In this document: in pieces, positions 48,624 through 57,851 of the stretch
Layout: every line of letters starts with the position of its first letter
How positions within the stretch are numbered: the first letter of the stretch is position 1
Assembly: GCF_943181405.1 (NCBI RefSeq)
Contig: NZ_CALPBY010000004.1
Span: 1 to 64,000, forward strand
Source: Cellulosimicrobium sp. Marseille-Q4280
GTDB lineage: Bacteria; Actinomycetota; Actinomycetes; Actinomycetales; Cellulomonadaceae
DNA: 64,000 nucleotides
Reading direction: 5' to 3'
Translations under genes and position numbers: made by a program
Notes under the pieces: model-generated
What the model was told of the DNA's origin: nothing
The model's database searches: none
The model's input: only the letters and a program-made list of their open reading frames with translations

Positions 48624-49055
48624 ATGGCCAGCTCCAGCTTCGGTCCCGTCGAGATCGTCGCGATCGCGTTCCCGTCCGACCGCATCCCGTCCGGCGTCCA
48701 GACCGCCGTCGCCGAGGTCCTCGCGGAAGGCACCGTCACGCTGCTCGACCTCGCCGTCGTGCGCCGGTCCGAGAACGGCGACGTCGAGTTCCTCGAGCTC
48801 ACGGACCTCGGCGACGAGATCGAGATCACCGACGTCCAGCTCTCGAGCGCCGGGCTCGCCGGCGAGGAGGACCTCGACGAGGTGGCGGCCGGGCTCGCTC
48901 CCGGCACCTCGGCGCTCGTCCTCGTCGTGGAGCACACGTGGGCCCGGGGGGTCGTCGGCGCGGCCGCCGACGCCGGCGGTGTCGTCCTGTTCAGCGAGCG
49001 GATCCCCGCGGAGGTCGTCAACGAGGTCGCGGACCTCGCGCTCGCCGAGGACTGA
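48624..49055 (+). CDS. DUF6325-family soluble protein
   Basis: A 143-residue protein: GPVEIVAIAFPSDRIPSGVQTAVAEVLAEGTVTLLDLAVVRRSENGDVEFLEL, then LAPGTSALVLVVEHTWARGVVGAAADAGGVVLFSERIPAEVVNEVADLA. This resembles the soluble half of DUF1269 proteins and the DUF6325 group, which is often next to a SHOCT-domain gene, as here. ATG at 48624. Function unknown. Confidence 0.75.
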   Translation: MASSSFGPVEIVAIAFPSDRIPSGVQTAVAEVLAEGTVTLLDLAVVRRSENGDVEFLELTDLGDEIEITDVQLSSAGLAGEEDLDEVAAGLAPGTSALVLVVEHTWARGVVGAAADAGGVVLFSERIPAEVVNEVADLALAED

Positions 49056-49057
49056 CG

Positions 49058-49105
49058 CGTCGCCCGGACGGACGACCTGACCGTCGCCCGGACGGACGAC
49101 CTGAC
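49058..49105 (+). repeat. Two perfect 24-bp tandem copies
   Basis: Bases 49058-49081 are repeated exactly at 49082-49105 (each begins CGTCGCCCGGACG and ends GACCTGAC). They lie just after the DUF6325 stop, upstream of the SHOCT gene, in the transcribed spacer. A similar three-unit repeat of GAGACCCGCACC type follows the SHOCT gene at about 49504-49541. Confidence 0.8.
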
Positions 49106-49145
49106 CCAGCACCAGCCAGCACGTCACACCCGGAGGAGAACCACC

Positions 49146-49505
49146 ATGCCCATCCGTCGTATGGGTCGTCCCGGCCTCATCGGGACCGCCGCCCGCACCG
49201 CCGTCATCGCCGGCACCGCCCAGGCCACCGCGGGCGCCGTCTCGCGCCGTCAGGCGAACCGCCAGCAGCAGTCCTGGGAGGCGCAGCAGGCCGCGGCGCA
49301 GCAGGAGCAGGCCCGGATCGAGGCGGCCGCTCAGCAGGCCGCCGCCCAGTACGCGCAGCCGGCCGCCGCCCCGGCCGCACCTGCCGCCCCGGTGTCCGGT
49401 GGGGACGACCTCCTGGCGCAGATCGAGCGGCTCGGCCAGCTGCACGCGTCCGGCGTGCTCAGCGACGCCGAGTTCGCCGCCGCCAAGGCCAAGCTCCTCG
49501 GCTGA
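49146..49505 (+). CDS. SHOCT-domain protein
   Basis: A 119-residue protein with a basic N-terminus (MPIRRMGRPGLIGTAARTAVIAGTAQATAGAVSRRQANRQQQ), an Ala/Gln-rich coiled linker (about 45-88), and a C-terminal SHOCT module DDLLAQIERLGQLHASGVLSDAEFAAAKAKLLG. SHOCT motifs act as oligomerisation or binding tails. It is adjacent to the DUF6325 gene and to a DUF1269 gene, so these probably act together. ATG at 49146 with GGAGGAGAACC upstream. Confidence 0.85.
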   Translation: MPIRRMGRPGLIGTAARTAVIAGTAQATAGAVSRRQANRQQQSWEAQQAAAQQEQARIEAAAQQAAAQYAQPAAAPAAPAAPVSGGDDLLAQIERLGQLHASGVLSDAEFAAAKAKLLG

Positions 49506-49580
49506 GACCCGCACCCGAGACCCGCACCTGAGACCCGCACGCCCAAGGCCGTACCGAGCACGAGAGGACCGGAGGACACC

Positions 49581-50063
49581 ATGGCGACCTTCACCGTCTG
49601 GAGCTTCGACACACCCGCGGGGGCCGACACGGCGTCGGGCATCCTGCACTCCGCCGCGTCGGAGGGGCACATCCGCCTCGTCGACTCCGCCGTCGTGACG
49701 TGGCCCGAGGGCGCGGACAAGCCGACGACACGCCACGGCCACCAGGACACGTGGCGCGGCTCCGGCTGGGGCGCGTTCTGGGGGCTGCTCCTCGGGACGA
49801 TCTTCTTCATCCCGCTGATCGGCGCTGCCGCCGGAGCGGCGATCGGGGCGGCGTCGAAGGCCATGGCCGCCGTCGGGATCGACAAGGACCAGATGGAGCG
49901 GATCCGCGAGGGTGTGACCCCGGGAACCTCCGCGCTGTTCGTCGTCACGGAGGACGGGGACCTCGACGCCGTCGGCGAGCGGTTCCACGGGGTGCACGGG
50001 AAGCTCATCGCCACGAACCTCACCGAGGGAGAGCGTCAGACGCTCCTCGAGACGTTCGACTGA
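49581..50063 (+). CDS. DUF1269 membrane protein, second paralogue
   Basis: A 160-residue protein, clearly related to the gene at 45463: ATFTVWSFDTPAGADTASGILHSAASEGHIRLVDSAVVTWPEG, GSGWGAFWGLLLGTIFFIPLIGAAAGAAIGAASKAMAAVGI, and GVTPGTSALFVVTEDGDLDAVGERFHG. The glycine-rich membrane hairpin and GTSALFVVT strand are shared. ATG at 49581 with GGAGGACACC upstream. Convergent with the sigma factor at 50079, whose stop is 15 bases away. Confidence 0.82.
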   Translation: MATFTVWSFDTPAGADTASGILHSAASEGHIRLVDSAVVTWPEGADKPTTRHGHQDTWRGSGWGAFWGLLLGTIFFIPLIGAAAGAAIGAASKAMAAVGIDKDQMERIREGVTPGTSALFVVTEDGDLDAVGERFHGVHGKLIATNLTEGERQTLLETFD

Positions 50064-50078
50064 CGGCCCCCGGGCCGG

Positions 50079-51194
50079 TCACGAGTCGAGGCGCGGAGGC
50101 AGACCGAAGAGCGGGAACCACGCGGCCGTGTCGAGGAACGCGTTGATCTCCACGACGCGGCCGCCCCGGGTCTCGATCACCTGCAGCGCCCACGGCTCGT
50201 ACCCACCACCCTCGGCGCGACGGTACTGGCCGAAGCCGAACGTGCCGTTCACCGCGACCGGGATCAGGCGCGAGCCCTCGCACTCCCACCCCGGGCCCAC
50301 CATCCAGCGGACGATGTCGTCCGTGCCGCGCATCCACAGGGGGTACGGCGGCATGGAGAGCGTGGCGTCGGCGTGCAGGATCGCGACGAGCGCGTCCATG
50401 TCGTACCGCTCGAACGCGTCGAGGTAGCGCTCGAGCAGCAGCTTCTCCTCGTCCCCGAGGGCCTGCTCGTCCCCGGGGACGTTCCCGGCGACGTCGGCCG
50501 GGCCGGCCGGGCCGACGCCGCCCGTCCGGTCGGAGTCGTCGTCGACCCCCGCGCTGCTCCAGTGCGCCCGGGCCGCCATCGTGGCGCGGGCCCGCTGCAG
50601 CGCGCTGTTGACCGACGCGACCGACGTGTCGAGCAGCTCGGCCACCTCGCTGGCCTGCCAGCGCAGGACCTCGCGCAGGAGCAGCACGGCGCGCTGCTTC
50701 GGGGGCAGGTACTGCAGCGCGGCGACGAACGCGAGGCGGATGCTCTCGCGGCCTACGGCCACCTGGGCGGGGTCCCCGTCGTGGGGGAGCACGCGGTCGT
50801 CGGGCACGGGCTCGACCCACGTCTCCTCGGGCAGGACCTGGCCCAGGTTCTCGACCTCGGCCGGCTGCGGACCGCCGAGGCCCATCGGGCGCTCGCGGCG
50901 CTTGCGGGCACCGAGGGCGTCGAAGCAGACGTTCGTCGCGATCCGGTAGAGCCACGAGCGCAGGCTCGAGCGGCCCTCGAAGCGGTCGTAGGAGCGCCAG
51001 GCGCGCAGCAGCGTCTCCTGCACCGCGTCGTCGGCCTCGAAGGCCGAGCCGAGCATCCGGTAGCAGTAGCCCGTGAGCTCGCGGCGGTAGCCGTCGAGGA
51101 CGACGTCCAGCTCCTCGTGGGCGGGCAGCGGGTTCGCGGGACGTGGCGCGAGGGATCCCTCCACCGTGTCGACGGGGGTGACGAGGTCGGTCAT
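50079..51194 (-). CDS. ECF sigma factor with SnoaL-like C-terminal domain (SigX5/ECF56-like)
   Basis: A 371-residue protein. Sigma region 2 (LDGYRRELTGYCYRMLGSAFEADDAVQETLLRAWRSYDRFEGRSSLRSWLYRIATNVCFDAL) and region 4 (LQYLPPKQRAVLLLREVLRWQASEVAELLDTSVASVNSALQRARATM) are intact. The C-terminal 110 residues are a SnoaL-like domain (LERYLDAFERYDMDALVAILHADATLSMPPYPLWMRG, with a tryptophan-rich end), the feature of TIGR02960-type factors. The fused domain probably regulates activity. ATG at 51194 is the start. Convergent with the DUF1269 gene. Confidence 0.86.
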   Translation of the reverse strand: MTDLVTPVDTVEGSLAPRPANPLPAHEELDVVLDGYRRELTGYCYRMLGSAFEADDAVQETLLRAWRSYDRFEGRSSLRSWLYRIATNVCFDALGARKRRERPMGLGGPQPAEVENLGQVLPEETWVEPVPDDRVLPHDGDPAQVAVGRESIRLAFVAALQYLPPKQRAVLLLREVLRWQASEVAELLDTSVASVNSALQRARATMAARAHWSSAGVDDDSDRTGGVGPAGPADVAGNVPGDEQALGDEEKLLLERYLDAFERYDMDALVAILHADATLSMPPYPLWMRGTDDIVRWMVGPGWECEGSRLIPVAVNGTFGFGQYRRAEGGGYEPWALQVIETRGGRVVEINAFLDTAAWFPLFGLPPRLDS

Positions 51195-51289
51195 GGCGAG
51201 CTGCCTCTCCGAGTGCGGGTGGGGGCGTCCGGGCCGGATGTGGTCCACGCCACACGCTACCCGGCGCTCCTGACATAGCACAGGGTGGG

Positions 51290-53434
51290 TCAGTCGGTCG
51301 TCGCGAGCTCGAACCAGACGGTCTTGCCCTCGGCGTCGGCGTCGACCCCCCAGCGCAGCGCGCACCGCTCGAGGAACTGCACGCCGCGACCACCCGTCTC
51401 GTGCGGCTCGGGCGACCTCAGACGGGGCCGCTCGGTCGACCCGTCCCGCACGCCGATCCGCACGACCCGGTGCCCCACCTCGACGGTCGCCGCGACCGGA
51501 GGGCGTGCATGCTGGACGGCGTTCGTGAGGAGCTCGCTCGTCAGGAGCATCGCGACACGACGGACCGACGGCGCGACGTCGCAGCTCTCCAGCACGTCGT
51601 CGACCCAGCGCCGGGACCGGCCGATCGCGGTCGACGTGTGCGGGACGTCGCGACGCACCGTCGCCGGTCGGCCCGGGCGCGGCAGGTGCGGCATCGTGTG
51701 CCGGACGCGCAGGGCCAGCACTGCGACGTCGTCCCGCTGGGAGCCGGCGACGAGCCGGCGCACGAGCGCGTCCGGGAGCGCCGATGTCGAGACGCCGGCC
51801 TGGTCGGCCAGGGCCTCGCGCAGGCTCGCGAGCCGGTCCCCGTACGACGTGCCGCGCCGCTCGACGAGACCGTCGGTGTACAGCAGGAGCGTGTCGCCGG
51901 GCAGCAGGCGCGTGCGGTGGTCGTGGCGGGCCGCGCCCGGCAGGACACCGAGCATCAGGTCGGGCGCGGCGTCGAGCGTCTCGACCTCCCCGTCGGCGCG
52001 CAGGACGAGAGGAGCGGGGTGGCCCGCGTTGGACCACACGACGTCGAACCCGCGAGGGGTGCGGTCCAGCCGCGCGACGACGGCGGTGCCGCTCGCGTGC
52101 AGCGACAGGCCGCGGTTCGCCCGGTCGAGCAGGCGGAGCAGGGTGGCAGGCGGCTCGTCCTGGCACCAGGCGAAGGTGCGCAGCATCGACCGGAGCTGCC
52201 CCATCTGGGCCGCGGCGCGCATGTCGTGGCCCGTGACGTCGCCGATCATCAGGACGCACGCGTCGTCGTCGATGACCACCGTGTCGTACCAGTCCCCGCC
52301 GACCTGGTCCGTGCGCGTCGCGGACGCGTACGTCGCGGCGAGCTCGACGCTCCGCATCTCGGGCAGCGCCGTGAGCATCGCGGCCTGCAGCGTCGTCGCG
52401 ACGCGGTGGCGCTCCTCGAGCAGGCGGACCCGGTCGAGCGCGTGGCCCACGTACGTGGCGACGGTCGTCTGGGTCTTCACCGCGTCGTCGTCGAACTCCT
52501 GCGCCGAGTCCCAGGCGAGGGCCACCACGCCGAGCAGCGTCGTGGCGGAGAAGACCGGGAGGAAGCAGCGCGCCTCGACGCCGTCGGCCGCGATCATCGC
52601 CGCAGCCTCCGGGAACGTCGCGGAGTACGTGGCGTGGTCCCGGAAGAAGAGGGGCTCGCGCGTGCGGGCGGCGACGCTCGCACCGCGCGCCTCGTCGAGG
52701 CGCATCCGCCGGAAGGTGCGCGGCACGCCGGGCTCCAGGTGGTCGAGCGTCGTGTAGGTGAGCCGGACGCCGGCCGGGTCGAGCGTCGCGAGGCCCGCGT
52801 ACCGCGCCCCGATCCCGGCGCCGACTGCCGCGAGCCGTTCCGCGACGTCGCCCACGGACTGCGCGGAGGCGAACGTCTCCGACAGGTCGAGCAGGAGCCG
52901 CGACCGCCGGTTCGCCGTGAGGGCGACCCGCTGCATCCGGCGCGCGCGCTCGCGCGCCACCCGCAGCCGCAGCTCCGACGTGCACGCGGCCGCCAGGTCC
53001 GCGAGCGTCGCGAGGTCGGCGTCGGTCCAGGGCCGCGGCCGTCCGTCGATCGCGCAGAGCGAGCCCACGGCGCGTCCCCGTGGGTCGAAGATGGGGAACC
53101 CCGCGTAGGCGACGACGCCCAGGTCGTGGATCGCGCCGTTGTCGGCGAGGTGGGGCACGACCCGCGCGTCCGCGACGACGAGCGGCAGCGTGTCGTCGAC
53201 GACGTACTGGCAGAACGAGTGGGTCAGCGGGGTGCGTCGTCGGCTCTGGTACGGCTCCGGGAGACCGAGGGCGCCGGGGAAGACCTGCTCGTCCTCGAGG
53301 ACCAGGGACACGAGCGCCATGGGGACTCCGAGCTGGCGCTGCACCAGGCGCGCGAACCGGTCGAACGACTCGTCCGCCGTCGGTCCGGCGAGCCCCGCCT
53401 CGACGAGCTCGCGGATCGCCTGCGCCTCGGTCAT
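51290..53434 (-). CDS. GAF-GAF-PP2C phosphatase with C-terminal HATPase anti-sigma kinase domain
   Basis: A 714-residue cytoplasmic signalling protein. Order: GAF 1 (about 20-165), GAF 2 (about 190-345), a SpoIIE/RsbU-like PP2C phosphatase (about 370-570; VGGDWYDTVVIDDD, IGDVTGHDMRAAAQMG, LLLYTDGLVERRG), and a RsbW-like HATPase (about 590-714; LLTSELLTNAVQHARPPV, GGRGVQFLERCALRWGV). The PP2C part would dephosphorylate an anti-anti-sigma factor while the HATPase could bind a sigma or phosphorylate its partner. No STAS gene is adjacent. ATG at 53434. Confidence 0.88.
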   Translation of the reverse strand: MTEAQAIRELVEAGLAGPTADESFDRFARLVQRQLGVPMALVSLVLEDEQVFPGALGLPEPYQSRRRTPLTHSFCQYVVDDTLPLVVADARVVPHLADNGAIHDLGVVAYAGFPIFDPRGRAVGSLCAIDGRPRPWTDADLATLADLAAACTSELRLRVARERARRMQRVALTANRRSRLLLDLSETFASAQSVGDVAERLAAVGAGIGARYAGLATLDPAGVRLTYTTLDHLEPGVPRTFRRMRLDEARGASVAARTREPLFFRDHATYSATFPEAAAMIAADGVEARCFLPVFSATTLLGVVALAWDSAQEFDDDAVKTQTTVATYVGHALDRVRLLEERHRVATTLQAAMLTALPEMRSVELAATYASATRTDQVGGDWYDTVVIDDDACVLMIGDVTGHDMRAAAQMGQLRSMLRTFAWCQDEPPATLLRLLDRANRGLSLHASGTAVVARLDRTPRGFDVVWSNAGHPAPLVLRADGEVETLDAAPDLMLGVLPGAARHDHRTRLLPGDTLLLYTDGLVERRGTSYGDRLASLREALADQAGVSTSALPDALVRRLVAGSQRDDVAVLALRVRHTMPHLPRPGRPATVRRDVPHTSTAIGRSRRWVDDVLESCDVAPSVRRVAMLLTSELLTNAVQHARPPVAATVEVGHRVVRIGVRDGSTERPRLRSPEPHETGGRGVQFLERCALRWGVDADAEGKTVWFELATTD

Positions 53435-53584
53435 GACTCAGTATGGCCAGGTCACGGGCCCTGCGGCAGGGCGAACGGCGCGAACCGGACGGGAACGGCT
53501 GGGTGAAATCGGGCAAGAGCAGCGAACCGCCGCGCCGGACGGAACCTCCTGGGGCTGGGCTGCATGGTCTCTCCCCGCGCCGGC

Positions 53585-54439
53585 TCAGGTCCCGCCGCGG
53601 GCCTGGAGGTCGGCGAGCGCGTGCTCGGCGCCGTCGGCGTCGAGGTAGGTCCCGCCCCGCACGAGGGGCACGAGCCGGGAGCCGGAGTCCACCACGAACC
53701 GGCGCACGAGCGGCTGCCCGGTCGGGACGTTCAGGTCCGCCACCTCCTCGGGCGCGAGATCGTCCACGAGCACCGAGAGCGCGCGCAGCGAGTTCCCGTG
53801 CCCGACGACGAGGAGCGAGCGGCCGAGCGCCAGCGCGGCCTCGGTCGCGGCCCAGAAGGGTCGCAGCCGCTCCACCACGTCGGCGAGCGACTCGGTGTCC
53901 GCGCGCAGGCCGGCGCGCGCGGCATCGGGCAGGCGGAGCAGGACGTCGTCGACGGCGGCGCGGGCCGGGTGGTCGGGCGCCAGCGCGGGCGGTCGGTGCG
54001 CGAACGAGCGGCGGTAGCGCCAGTAGGCCTCCTCGCCGTGGTCCCGCCGGACGATCTCGCGCGGGGTGTCCGTGAACGCGCCGTAGTGCCGCTCGACGAG
54101 CCGCCACTCGACGTCGAGCGGCGGCGGGCCGGGCAGCGCCGCGGCGACGATCGCGGCAGTCCCGGACGCGCGCACGAGCGGCGACGTCACGACCCGCCGG
54201 GGCGCGAGCTCCGGGTGCTGCTCCGCGGCGCGCGCGAGCAGGGCGGCGGCGTGCCGCGCCTCCGCGACGCCCCGGTCCGAGAGCGGGACGTCGAGCAGAC
54301 CGGTGAACCGGTCGACCGCGTTGTAGGTGCTCTGACCGTGCCGGAGCAGGACCAGCACGCCGGGCGACGGGTGAGGCCGGGTGCCGTGGGTGGGACGAGG
54401 GCTGACCGACGACGCGGGACCGGCAGGCGCTGGAGGCAC
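53585..54439 (-). CDS. 2,3-bisphosphoglycerate-dependent phosphoglycerate mutase-like
   Basis: A 284-residue member of the histidine phosphatase superfamily. The catalytic RHG is in VLVLLRHGQSTYNAVDRFTGLLDVPLSDRG, which also matches the GpmA start; WRLVERHYGAFTDTPREIV has the glutamate, and LLVVGHGNSLRALSVLVDDL the second histidine. The GTG at 54439 leaves a Pro-rich 26-residue N-terminal extension. It probably interconverts 2- and 3-phosphoglycerate in glycolysis, though a second gpm gene may exist elsewhere. Confidence 0.85.
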   Translation of the reverse strand: MPPAPAGPASSVSPRPTHGTRPHPSPGVLVLLRHGQSTYNAVDRFTGLLDVPLSDRGVAEARHAAALLARAAEQHPELAPRRVVTSPLVRASGTAAIVAAALPGPPPLDVEWRLVERHYGAFTDTPREIVRRDHGEEAYWRYRRSFAHRPPALAPDHPARAAVDDVLLRLPDAARAGLRADTESLADVVERLRPFWAATEAALALGRSLLVVGHGNSLRALSVLVDDLAPEEVADLNVPTGQPLVRRFVVDSGSRLVPLVRGGTYLDADGAEHALADLQARGGT

Positions 54440-54493
54440 GCGGTCAGCGTAACGACGGCGGGCACCGCGCGTGAGCCGGGCCGGTCGGCCTGG

Positions 54494-57439
54494 TCAGACC
54501 TCGAGCAGTCCCCGCTGGTGCGCGAGCGACACCGCCTCCGCACGTCCCGACGCGCCGAGCTTCGCGAGGACGTTGGAGATGTGCACGCTCACGGTCTTGG
54601 CGGAGATGTAGAGGCGTTCGCCGATCTGCCGGTTCGTCAGCCCCTGGGCGACGAGGATCAGCACCTCCTCCTCGCGGTCCGTGAGGACGGTCGCGGTCGA
54701 GCGTCGCAGTCCCGGCAGGTCCAGGCGGGCGCGGCGGGCGAGCGAGCGGACGGCCTCGGCGAGCGGAGCGGCCCCCATCGCCTCCGCCTCCTCGAGCGCC
54801 TGCGCCGCCTCGATCTCCGCGGCGTTGCGGTCGCCGGTGGCGCACAGCGCCTCCGCCCAGCGGAACCGCGAGCGCGCCGCCTCGTAGCGGTAGCCGTAGT
54901 CGAACGCGCGCGTCGTCTCCTCCCACAGCGCGGCGTCGGTCTCGCCGGTGAGCCGAGCGTGCTCGGCGGCGGCGCGCGCGAGCCAGGCCCGCCCCTCGGG
55001 GCCGAGCGTCCCGCCGCGAGGGCGGCCGCGCTCCGCCGTCGTGACGGCCGCGTCGAGCAGGGGCCGACCGCGCGCGACGAGGCCCGCGACGGCGGCGGAG
55101 GTGTCCCCCGTCACGCGGGCGGCGTCGGCGGCGTCGGCGAGCGCCGCGAGGGCGAGCGCCGAGAGCCAGATCCGCCCGAGGAAGTAGTCGCTCCACGTGC
55201 GGCCGAGGTGCTCCACGAGCTCGACGGCGAGCTCGACCGCCTCCTCGTACCGGCCCGCCCACGTGAGCGCGTCGATCGAGCAGCCGCCGGAGATCAGCGC
55301 GATCATGCCGTCGCGGTACCAGTCGCGGCGCAGGGCCGTGCCCCGCTCGACGGCGTCCGCGTCGCCCCGCGCGACGGCGGCGTAGAGCTGCACGGCGGCG
55401 AGGGTCGGGACCCAGCTCTCCGGAACCGTCTCGCCCAGCGTGTCCGTGGGCGTGAGGTCACCGATGGCGTACCGGACGAGGTCGTCGAACAGTCGCAGCT
55501 CGACGCCGTACACGCTCCAGCCCAGACCCGTCGCCAGTGCGCGGTCCACCCCGTCGCGCACGACGTCGAGCGCCTCGGTGAGGTGGCCCGCGTAGTAGCG
55601 GTTCGCGGCGATGTTGTACCAGCAGCGCAGCTCGGTGAGGATGTCGCCGGCCTCGACGGCGCGCTCGCGCGCCTGCTCGAGGAGCACCGCCGCGCGGTCC
55701 TCGTCCTCGACCTCGAGGACCGCCATCGTCGTGAGGACGTCGGCCTCGACGTCGGGCGCGTCGACGCGGTGCGCCTCCGCGAGGGCCTCGGCGGCGACCT
55801 CAGCGGCGAGCTCGTCCTGGTCCGCGTTCATCGCCGCGCGGGCCCGCATCGCGAGCGTCCACGCGCGGTCGAGCGACGGCGGCTCCGTCGGCAGCACCGC
55901 GAGCGCCGCCGCCGTGTGCGTGAGGACCTCCTCCACCTGCTCGGTCCCGAGGAGGTAGCGGGAGAGCACGTGGCGCAGCGCGGCCTGGCGCAGGGGATCG
56001 TCGGCGGTCGCCTCGACGACCTTGCGCGCGAGCGCGACCGCGCGCTCGGGGCTCCCGGCGCGGCTCGCGGCGCCCGCGGCCGCGAGGGCCACGGCGACCC
56101 GGTCCTCCCCGAGGCGCTCCGCGGCGTCGGGCACGGCCGCCCACAGCGACAGGACCTGCTCGAGGTGGCGCAGCTCCTCGGCGGGCGCGAGGACGCGCGC
56201 CGCCTTGCGGGCCGCACCGCGCGAGGCGGTGAGCGCCGCCGGGAGGTCGTGCGCGGCGAGCGCGTGGTGGGCGCGCAGCGCGGGCGACCCGAGCGTCGGG
56301 TCCTCGCTGAGGGCGCGCAGGTACGTGCGGTGCACGGTGACGCGCTCGCCGGGCAGCAGGTCGGTGGCGACGGCCTCGGCGAGGAGCGCGTGCCGGAACA
56401 CGACCGTGTCGCGGCCGTCGCCGCTGGGGTCGGCCTCGATGCCCAGGACGTGGTGCGCGATCGCCTCGCGGAGCGAACGGTCGAACGCGCCGGGGTCCGC
56501 CGCGAACGCGCCGTCCTGGTCCAGGACGGCGCGCAGGAGGCGCTCGGACACCTGGCGCCCCGAGACCGACGCGGTGCGCACGAGGTGCTGGACCGGCGGG
56601 TCGAGGGTCTCCAACCGGGCCCGCAGGACGTCGGCGAGCGACCACGGCAGCTCCTCGCCCGGGCCCGCCTCGACGAGCTCCTCGGCGAAGTAGGCGTTGC
56701 CCTCCGAGCGGGTGCGGACCGACTCGAACGCGTCCTCGCGCAACGGGTCGCCCGCGACCGCCGTCGTGAAGTCGCGCAGCTCCCCGGCCGTGAACGGCCG
56801 CAGGTCCACGTGCTCGACGCGCGGGTGGCGGCGCAGCTCGGCGAGCACCGGCCGCAGCGGGTGCCGCCGGTGCAGGTCGTCGCTGCGGTAGCTCGCGACG
56901 ACCACGACGTGCTCCGACCGCAGGCGCGCGACGACGAAGCGCAGGACGTCGCGGCTCGACGGGTCGGCCCAGTGCAGGTCCTCGACGACGAGGACGAGCG
57001 GCGCGTCGGGGGTGCCGGAGGCGGCGAGCGCCGCGGCGATGCTCTCGAAGAGCTGCAGGCGCTCGCCCTGGCTCTGCTCGTCGTCGGCGGGGAGCGCGGC
57101 GTCGAGCAGGCGCGCGAGCGCGGGACGCTGCGCGACGGTCTCGTCGACGGCGTCGTGCACCGACCGCAGCGTGGTCAGCGCCTCGGTGAAGGGGAGGTAG
57201 GGGAGACCGACCTCGCCGAGGTCGACGCAGTGGCTCCACACGACCGTCGCGCCCTGCTCGGCGGCGAGCTCCGTCGCGCGGGTCAGGAGGCGGGTCTTGC
57301 CGACGCCGGCGTCCGCGCCGACGAGCACGACACCGGGCTCGCCGCGGCGCGCCCTGTCGACCGCGGCGGCGAGGCGTTCGAGCTCGTCGGCGCGGGCCAC
57401 GAAGGGCGCGCGGGTGGAGGGGCGGGGCACGGGACCCAT
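54494..57439 (-). CDS. Large LuxR-family ATPase regulator (LAL type)
   Basis: A 981-residue regulator. An N-terminal AAA/NACHT-like ATPase has Walker A GADAGVGKTRLL at 41-52 and Walker B LVLVVEDLHWADPSSRDVLRF. A long helical, alanine-rich middle (about 300-880) is like TPR/MalT repeats. The C-terminus is a LuxR helix-turn-helix, LTDREEEVLILVAQGLTNRQIGERLYISAKTVSVHISNVLAKLGASGRAEAV. The ATG at 57439 is the first that fits the conserved start; frames extend upstream to 57793. It probably activates transcription in response to a bound effector, unknown here. Confidence 0.85.
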   Translation of the reverse strand: MGPVPRPSTRAPFVARADELERLAAAVDRARRGEPGVVLVGADAGVGKTRLLTRATELAAEQGATVVWSHCVDLGEVGLPYLPFTEALTTLRSVHDAVDETVAQRPALARLLDAALPADDEQSQGERLQLFESIAAALAASGTPDAPLVLVVEDLHWADPSSRDVLRFVVARLRSEHVVVVASYRSDDLHRRHPLRPVLAELRRHPRVEHVDLRPFTAGELRDFTTAVAGDPLREDAFESVRTRSEGNAYFAEELVEAGPGEELPWSLADVLRARLETLDPPVQHLVRTASVSGRQVSERLLRAVLDQDGAFAADPGAFDRSLREAIAHHVLGIEADPSGDGRDTVVFRHALLAEAVATDLLPGERVTVHRTYLRALSEDPTLGSPALRAHHALAAHDLPAALTASRGAARKAARVLAPAEELRHLEQVLSLWAAVPDAAERLGEDRVAVALAAAGAASRAGSPERAVALARKVVEATADDPLRQAALRHVLSRYLLGTEQVEEVLTHTAAALAVLPTEPPSLDRAWTLAMRARAAMNADQDELAAEVAAEALAEAHRVDAPDVEADVLTTMAVLEVEDEDRAAVLLEQARERAVEAGDILTELRCWYNIAANRYYAGHLTEALDVVRDGVDRALATGLGWSVYGVELRLFDDLVRYAIGDLTPTDTLGETVPESWVPTLAAVQLYAAVARGDADAVERGTALRRDWYRDGMIALISGGCSIDALTWAGRYEEAVELAVELVEHLGRTWSDYFLGRIWLSALALAALADAADAARVTGDTSAAVAGLVARGRPLLDAAVTTAERGRPRGGTLGPEGRAWLARAAAEHARLTGETDAALWEETTRAFDYGYRYEAARSRFRWAEALCATGDRNAAEIEAAQALEEAEAMGAAPLAEAVRSLARRARLDLPGLRRSTATVLTDREEEVLILVAQGLTNRQIGERLYISAKTVSVHISNVLAKLGASGRAEAVSLAHQRGLLEV

Positions 57440-57609
57440 CCTCCCAGCGGGCACCCACGAGGGGCCAGGGGAATGGGGCACGTCGTGAGCGACCGGGGAC
57501 GAGGCGCCGTCGGGCACGACGACGCCGCCGGCAGCGGGTGTCCCACCGGGGGTCCCACCACCGACGGCGTCGGGGGCGTCGTGCTGCCGGCGCTCGCCGG
57601 TCGCGGCGC

Positions 57610-57747
57610 TCACCGGGTGTGCCGGTGCCGGCGCTCCCGGAGCCAGTGCAGCAGCACGGGCTCGCCCCGCTGGTAGTCCTCGCGGAGCTTCTGCTGGTGG
57701 TACGTGAGCTCGGCCTCGAAGGCCGGGCCGAACTGCATGCCGCTCAT
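57610..57747 (-). CDS. Small hypothetical protein, 45 residues
   Basis: A short frame, MSGMQFGPAFEAELTYHQQK followed by LREDYQRGEPVLLHWLRERR, with no signal peptide. It has the mixed charged/aromatic look of a real small actinobacterial protein, and a site GGGAACGGGGACG before the ATG at 57747. It lies upstream of the LuxR gene on the same strand. Too short to assign; no homology claimed. Confidence 0.5.
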   Translation of the reverse strand: MSGMQFGPAFEAELTYHQQKLREDYQRGEPVLLHWLRERRHRHTR

Positions 57748-57851
57748 GATCGTCCCCGTTCCCGCAGGCGCCCTGCCTGCCTGACGACAACACTCGTCCT
57801 GAGCACCCTGGGCCGGGATCGGTCGTCCGGGCAGGATCGCGTCGCGCAGGG

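Noticed and set aside
49058-49105. Riboswitch or structured RNA in the spacer
   Set aside because: Tandem copies fold weakly and match no known aptamer pattern by eye.
45463-50063. A toxin-antitoxin or phage defence island
   Set aside because: No nuclease, methyltransferase, integrase or antitoxin-like gene occurs in the cluster; the proteins are membrane or coiled types.
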